A stretch of DNA of 8,262 nucleotides, from assembly GCA_937141995.1 (NCBI GenBank), contig CAKZQX010000699.1:1-8262 (forward strand), read 5' to 3'. Origin of the DNA: an uncultured Chloroflexaceae bacterium (GTDB lineage Bacteria; Chloroflexota; Chloroflexia; Chloroflexales; Chloroflexaceae). This document shows positions 5,554-8,262 of this stretch, piece by piece; within the stretch, counting starts at the first letter, position 1; each line of letters starts with the position of its first letter. A program made the position numbers and the translations under genes. Below the pieces are notes generated by a model. The model worked only from the letters and a program-made list of their open reading frames with translations, was not told the origin of the DNA and ran no database searches.

Positions 5554-5768
5554 CACGACTTACGCGGTGGCGCTGGTTTCGGCCTCGTGCCAGACCTGGA
5601 GGCCGCTTCGCCTGCGGCAGCGTGGTACTTTTTTATCTTTTTCAGGAACATTTGGCTCGGAGAGCCAAATGTTCCTGAAAAAGAAACGATATTTTCCGCC
5701 CTGCCGGAGGCGAATCGGAACGTTCATCCAGATGAACACCTGATTTGGAACCGACCGCGTAAGTCCTG
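5554..5768 (+). repeat. Inverted-repeat unit 3
   Basis: The ends are CACGACTTACGCGGT (5554-5568) and ACCGCGTAAGTCCTG (5754-5768). Compared with unit 2, the G-to-C change in the left end is matched by a C-to-G change in the right end, so pairing is kept. The left arm 5560-5628 repeats unit 1 positions 5070-5139 almost exactly, with the first 37 bases identical. The mid-stem TTCGCCTGCGGCAG pairs with CTGCCGGAGGCGAA (5702-5715). A side hairpin lies at 5722-5737 (GTTCAT/ATGAAC). TTATTTA lies on both sides. Confidence 0.82.
5637..5683. repeat. Core hairpin of unit 3 (22-bp perfect palindrome)
   Basis: Arms 5637-5658 and 5662-5683 are perfectly complementary over 22 bp with loop GGA. The outer part CTTTTTCAGG resembles the other cores, but the inner part (AACATTTGGCTC) is unrelated to them. 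Confidence 0.93.
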
Positions 5769-5794
5769 TTATTTAGAATCACCCTGGTAGCAGC

Positions 5795-7933
5795 CTACCG
5801 GAACGGAGCCGCATTGAGCAACCCGCCCGGTCCCTCGTCACTGTTCCAGGTTTTGTTGGGGCCTCGCTCCAGATCGATTGGCGTGTCGGGGCCAAGGTTG
5901 CGATAGTAGATATCGCGGTAGTTGCCGACCTGCGCGATGATATCTCGGGCGAAGGCATTATCCAGCCCCAGCTTCTCGCCGATGGCCCCACGCTGCCCCA
6001 GTAGCCGGGCAATATCCGGGTTGTCTGTGTCGACCAACTCCGCCACGTTATCCCGATTGATCCCCAATTCTTCGGCATAAATCATTGCATGTACCGTCCA
6101 GTTGACAATCTCACCCCAGGCCGGATCGCCTTCGCTGTAAACCGGGCTGTGGGGCTCGCGGGATATTGGCGTGTTGAGGACGGTGTGGTCCTCGGGACGG
6201 ACAAACGCTGCCCGGCGCGCAGCCAGTTCTGAGGCATCACCGGTCACGGCAGCGCAACCACCCCGCTCATAGGTATCGTAGAGGGCATCTGCCGTATCGA
6301 AGCGCTGGATATCGAAGGGGATGTTACGCACGGCGAACTGGTCGATCAGGTTCTGCTCGGTAGCGGTGCCTGCCAGGACACAGATCTCCTGATCGGCCAA
6401 GTCCTCCAGACTGCCGATGGCGCTATCACTGCGGACCATGAACCGTTGACCATCATGAAAAATAATCGGGCCAAAAGCCAGGCTGATACCCGAATTGGGC
6501 GGATTCATGCCGACATCGGGCAGTGCAGTCCAGGCAACATTATGGAACAGCACATCGACCTGCCGATCACTCAGGGCGGCAAAACGCTCGCTCACGCTCA
6601 ACGGCACAAACTCGACAGCGCCGGCATCACCCAGGACGGCGGCGGCAACGGCGCGACAGAAGTCGGCATTAAAGCCACTGTAGTTGCCGTCCTCGGCGCG
6701 AAATCCAAAGCCCTGCAGATCTTCTTGCAGGCCACAGCGCAGCACCCCGCGGTCACGCACGCGCTCCAGCGTAGGTTGTTCTTCCCAGGCAGTGGCCTGT
6801 TCCAGCCACCCGTCTACCTGGGCGCGATTCTCGATAATCCAGTTCTCGGCCTGGCGCTCAATATCCTCGGCACTATTTTCACCAAAGAACATGGCCGCAT
6901 TCTGTGCCACAATCGCTTCCAGCGGAATTTCAACCAGCTCCAGCAGGCGCTTGACCGAAGGGTGACGCTCCAGGAATGCGCGATTGGCGACGACGCGGAT
7001 GTCGTTGATCGGGAAGCCGAGATTACACGGATCAGAGGCGCATCCGGCAACTTCGGGAACCTGGGTAAACTCTTCCTGGGCGACCATGCTGTCTGGCAGG
7101 CCGGCAAACGGCACCTCCAACCAGACGACATCCTCGCCGGGGATCAACCGTCCCAACGGCCAGTTAGGTGTCCAGGTGTAGAAGAGGACCGGCTCGCCAT
7201 TCTCGAAACGCTCCAGCGTATCGCGCATCAGATCCGCGTAGTCGCCCTGGACCTGCTCCACGGTGTCACGCAGTTCATAGACATCGAGATGATGTTCGAT
7301 CACCTCAGCGCAGGCCCATCCTTCGGGATTACAGCCGATAAGGTCAGCTTTGCCATTGCCGTCAAGATCAAAGAGTTGGGCAATCTCCGGCTGTTGCAGC
7401 GCTTCAAGGCCGGTAATGTTCTGAGCATCCGCCGTCGCCTGGTCAATCAGGTAGCCCTGCAACGCACCGCCGCGTACCTCTGAGCCGATAAGTTCGCTAT
7501 TCGCGGCAATCGCTTCCTGGTTGAGGAAGGTGTTATGCAGCGGAATCCAGCCATTGGGCCAGAGGGTAACTTCGCCCTCGGCAACCGCCGGGTAGAACTC
7601 ATCAGTGCCCATGACTTCGGGGGCGGTGACGGTGTAGCCCAACTCTTCCAGCAATTGCCGATAGATCTCCGCCTGGAACCAGCCTGTGTCCCAGGTGGCT
7701 CGCGCCATACGAATTGTCGTATCCTGGGCGGTGTCATCCGGAACTTCAGATTCTGTTGTCGCTGCAACATCGGCCACTGTCGCCGCGGTCGGCTCCGGAC
7801 CGGCCACGGGCACCGATGTCGGTGGTAGCGTTGTCGCCGTCGGGGAGGGGTTGCTGCCGATACTATTACAGGCTGCCAGTACCATTATCAGCACCAGCGC
7901 ACTACTCAACAAAGAAAATATGCGTTGTTGCAT
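5795..7933 (-). CDS. Lipoprotein fusing a ProX-like betaine-binding domain to an AapJ-like amino-acid-binding domain
   Basis: The protein has 712 residues. The signal peptide has lipobox VLAAC (Cys22), followed by a Thr/Pro/Ala-rich tether to ~72. Residues 73-385 match ProX, the glycine/proline betaine-binding protein. Trp129 (GWIPLH), Trp206 (CNPEGWAC) and Trp254 (FYTWTP) correspond to the three ligand-cage Trp of E. coli ProX, and Cys201/Cys208 to its disulfide loop, here one residue longer. Residues 387-712 match the AapJ/BztA family of general L-amino-acid-binding proteins: TLERVRDRGVLRCGLQ, GFNADFCRAVAAAVLG, and the terminal LERG...GGLLNAAPFR. Both domains look complete. ATG 7931-7933 is preceded by GGAGA at 7940-7944. 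It lies 54 bases downstream of the TolB-like gene, so cotranscription is possible. No transporter partner is present. Ligands are inferred from family residues. Confidence 0.95.
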   Translation of the reverse strand: MQQRIFSLLSSALVLIMVLAACNSIGSNPSPTATTLPPTSVPVAGPEPTAATVADVAATTESEVPDDTAQDTTIRMARATWDTGWFQAEIYRQLLEELGYTVTAPEVMGTDEFYPAVAEGEVTLWPNGWIPLHNTFLNQEAIAANSELIGSEVRGGALQGYLIDQATADAQNITGLEALQQPEIAQLFDLDGNGKADLIGCNPEGWACAEVIEHHLDVYELRDTVEQVQGDYADLMRDTLERFENGEPVLFYTWTPNWPLGRLIPGEDVVWLEVPFAGLPDSMVAQEEFTQVPEVAGCASDPCNLGFPINDIRVVANRAFLERHPSVKRLLELVEIPLEAIVAQNAAMFFGENSAEDIERQAENWIIENRAQVDGWLEQATAWEEQPTLERVRDRGVLRCGLQEDLQGFGFRAEDGNYSGFNADFCRAVAAAVLGDAGAVEFVPLSVSERFAALSDRQVDVLFHNVAWTALPDVGMNPPNSGISLAFGPIIFHDGQRFMVRSDSAIGSLEDLADQEICVLAGTATEQNLIDQFAVRNIPFDIQRFDTADALYDTYERGGCAAVTGDASELAARRAAFVRPEDHTVLNTPISREPHSPVYSEGDPAWGEIVNWTVHAMIYAEELGINRDNVAELVDTDNPDIARLLGQRGAIGEKLGLDNAFARDIIAQVGNYRDIYYRNLGPDTPIDLERGPNKTWNSDEGPGGLLNAAPFR

Positions 7934-7987
7934 AGGACTTCTCCGCTCTATCTTCAGGCATGTTCCTGTTCACGCTGCTTTGTGCTT

Positions 7988-8262
7988 TTATTCCGGCGAC
8001 CAGTCGGGGGCCGTATCATTGGCATCAGGTGTATTCGTCAGATTAGTTGGATCACTGCCATCGGCATTCATCCGGTAGATCTCCTGGTCGCGGTCGCGGC
8101 TGGAGCGAAAAGCGATCTGTGCGCCATCCGGGGACCAGGTGGGCGATTGATCCAGCCAGGGACCATTCTCTGTCAGCCGATTAACCTCCGCTCCATTCAC
8201 AGTCATCACATAAATATCGAAGTTGTTATCCTCACGATCCGAGGCAAACGCAATCTGCTCAC
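7988..8262 (-). CDS. TolB-like beta-propeller (PD40 repeats) protein, C-terminal part
   Basis: The last 90 residues of a protein whose start lies beyond the window. They contain consecutive PD40-type propeller blades: QIAFASDRED then FDIYVMTVNGAEVNRLT, SPTWSPDGAQIAF then RDQEIYRMNADGSDPTNLT, and a final DWSPE directly before TAA. PD40 blades (WSPDG-x-x-IAF-x-S-x-R and I/VY-x-M-N-x-DG) occur in TolB and in many secreted or periplasmic proteins, mostly for protein or carbohydrate contacts. The stop comes right at the start of a blade (WSPE instead of WSPDG), so the last blade is either completed by N-terminal strands or cut short. It probably precedes the ProX-AapJ lipoprotein in one transcript. 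The exact role is unknown. Confidence 0.85.
   Translation of the reverse strand, partial: EQIAFASDREDNNFDIYVMTVNGAEVNRLTENGPWLDQSPTWSPDGAQIAFRSSRDRDQEIYRMNADGSDPTNLTNTPDANDTAPDWSPE

Larger units (their letters stand above)
5018..5794. other. Convergent intergenic region filled by structured repeats
   Basis: These 777 bases between the two convergent lipoprotein genes hold no credible coding sequence; the short open frames are by-products of the palindromes. Almost all of it is three inverted-repeat units (5064-5330, 5351-5546, 5554-5768) plus the hairpin at 5019-5054. The position between convergent 3' ends resembles where REP/BIME-type elements sit in other bacteria. Confidence 0.85.

Noticed and set aside
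5146..5683. The three perfect hairpins as ordinary bidirectional intrinsic terminators
   Set aside because: On both strands the T-run comes before the stem and the A-run after it, opposite to the terminator layout. Three complex TIR-bounded units would also be excessive for termination, although they may still affect 3' ends.
5064..5768. CRISPR array
   Set aside because: There are only three units of unequal length (196-267 bp), one of them inverted, with no regular short repeat/spacer alternation and no cas genes.
5018..5794. Small protein genes in the convergent gap (frames such as 5056-5334 minus and 5182-5508 plus)
   Set aside because: They run through palindromes, lack ribosome-binding sites and domain features, and overlap one another on both strands.
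6446..7483. 345-codon plus-strand open frame opposite the ProX-AapJ gene
   Set aside because: It is antisense to residues with clear ProX and AapJ motifs, and shows no signal, domain or ribosome-binding site of its own.
7945..7987. CAGGAACAT shared between the gap upstream of the ProX-AapJ gene and the unit 3 core
   Set aside because: A nine-base match is expected by chance in a window of this size, and there is no TIR around it.

Overview
This looks like an accessory stretch of a bacterial chromosome with moderately high GC. The gene mix is a Ca2+-binding CcbP-like protein, large substrate-binding lipoproteins with Thr/Pro/Ala-rich linkers, a TolB-type propeller and a VapBC-type module. That mix fits Chloroflexota best, with cyanobacteria as second choice. 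This is inference from gene style; no rRNA or other phylogenetic marker is present.

Layout. (1) Positions 1-1071, minus strand: three translationally coupled genes. An RHH-type antitoxin with a duplicated C-terminal module comes first, then a PIN-domain toxin starting with GTG inside the antitoxin stop. Last is an ATPase-like start that overlaps the PIN stop and runs off the window. That last ORF is a chimera: its first ~27 residues resemble a RecF/SMC-like AAA ATPase, but from the Walker A motif on it reads as the SRP-receptor GTPase FtsY. (2) 1128-1944, minus strand: a CcbP-like protein and a small protein with one membrane segment and a fibronectin-III-like domain. (3) 2327-5017, plus strand: an 896-residue lipoprotein made of two homologous family-1 solute-binding domains. 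(4) 5018-5794: a convergent intergenic region with no credible gene. It holds three long inverted-repeat units with matching terminal inverted repeats. Each has a different but nearly or fully self-complementary central hairpin, and two of them are bracketed by the same 7-bp direct repeat. (5) 5795-7933, minus strand: a lipoprotein fusing a ProX-like betaine-binding domain to an AapJ/BztA-like amino-acid-binding domain. (6) 7988-8262, minus strand: the C-terminal end of a TolB-like beta-propeller protein.

Functionally, the right half holds two envelope lipoproteins, each carrying two ligand-binding domains, with no permease or ABC ATPase gene in the window. They would have to serve transporters or sensors encoded elsewhere. 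The most unusual features are the structured repeat array between them and the FtsY/AAA chimera at the left edge.
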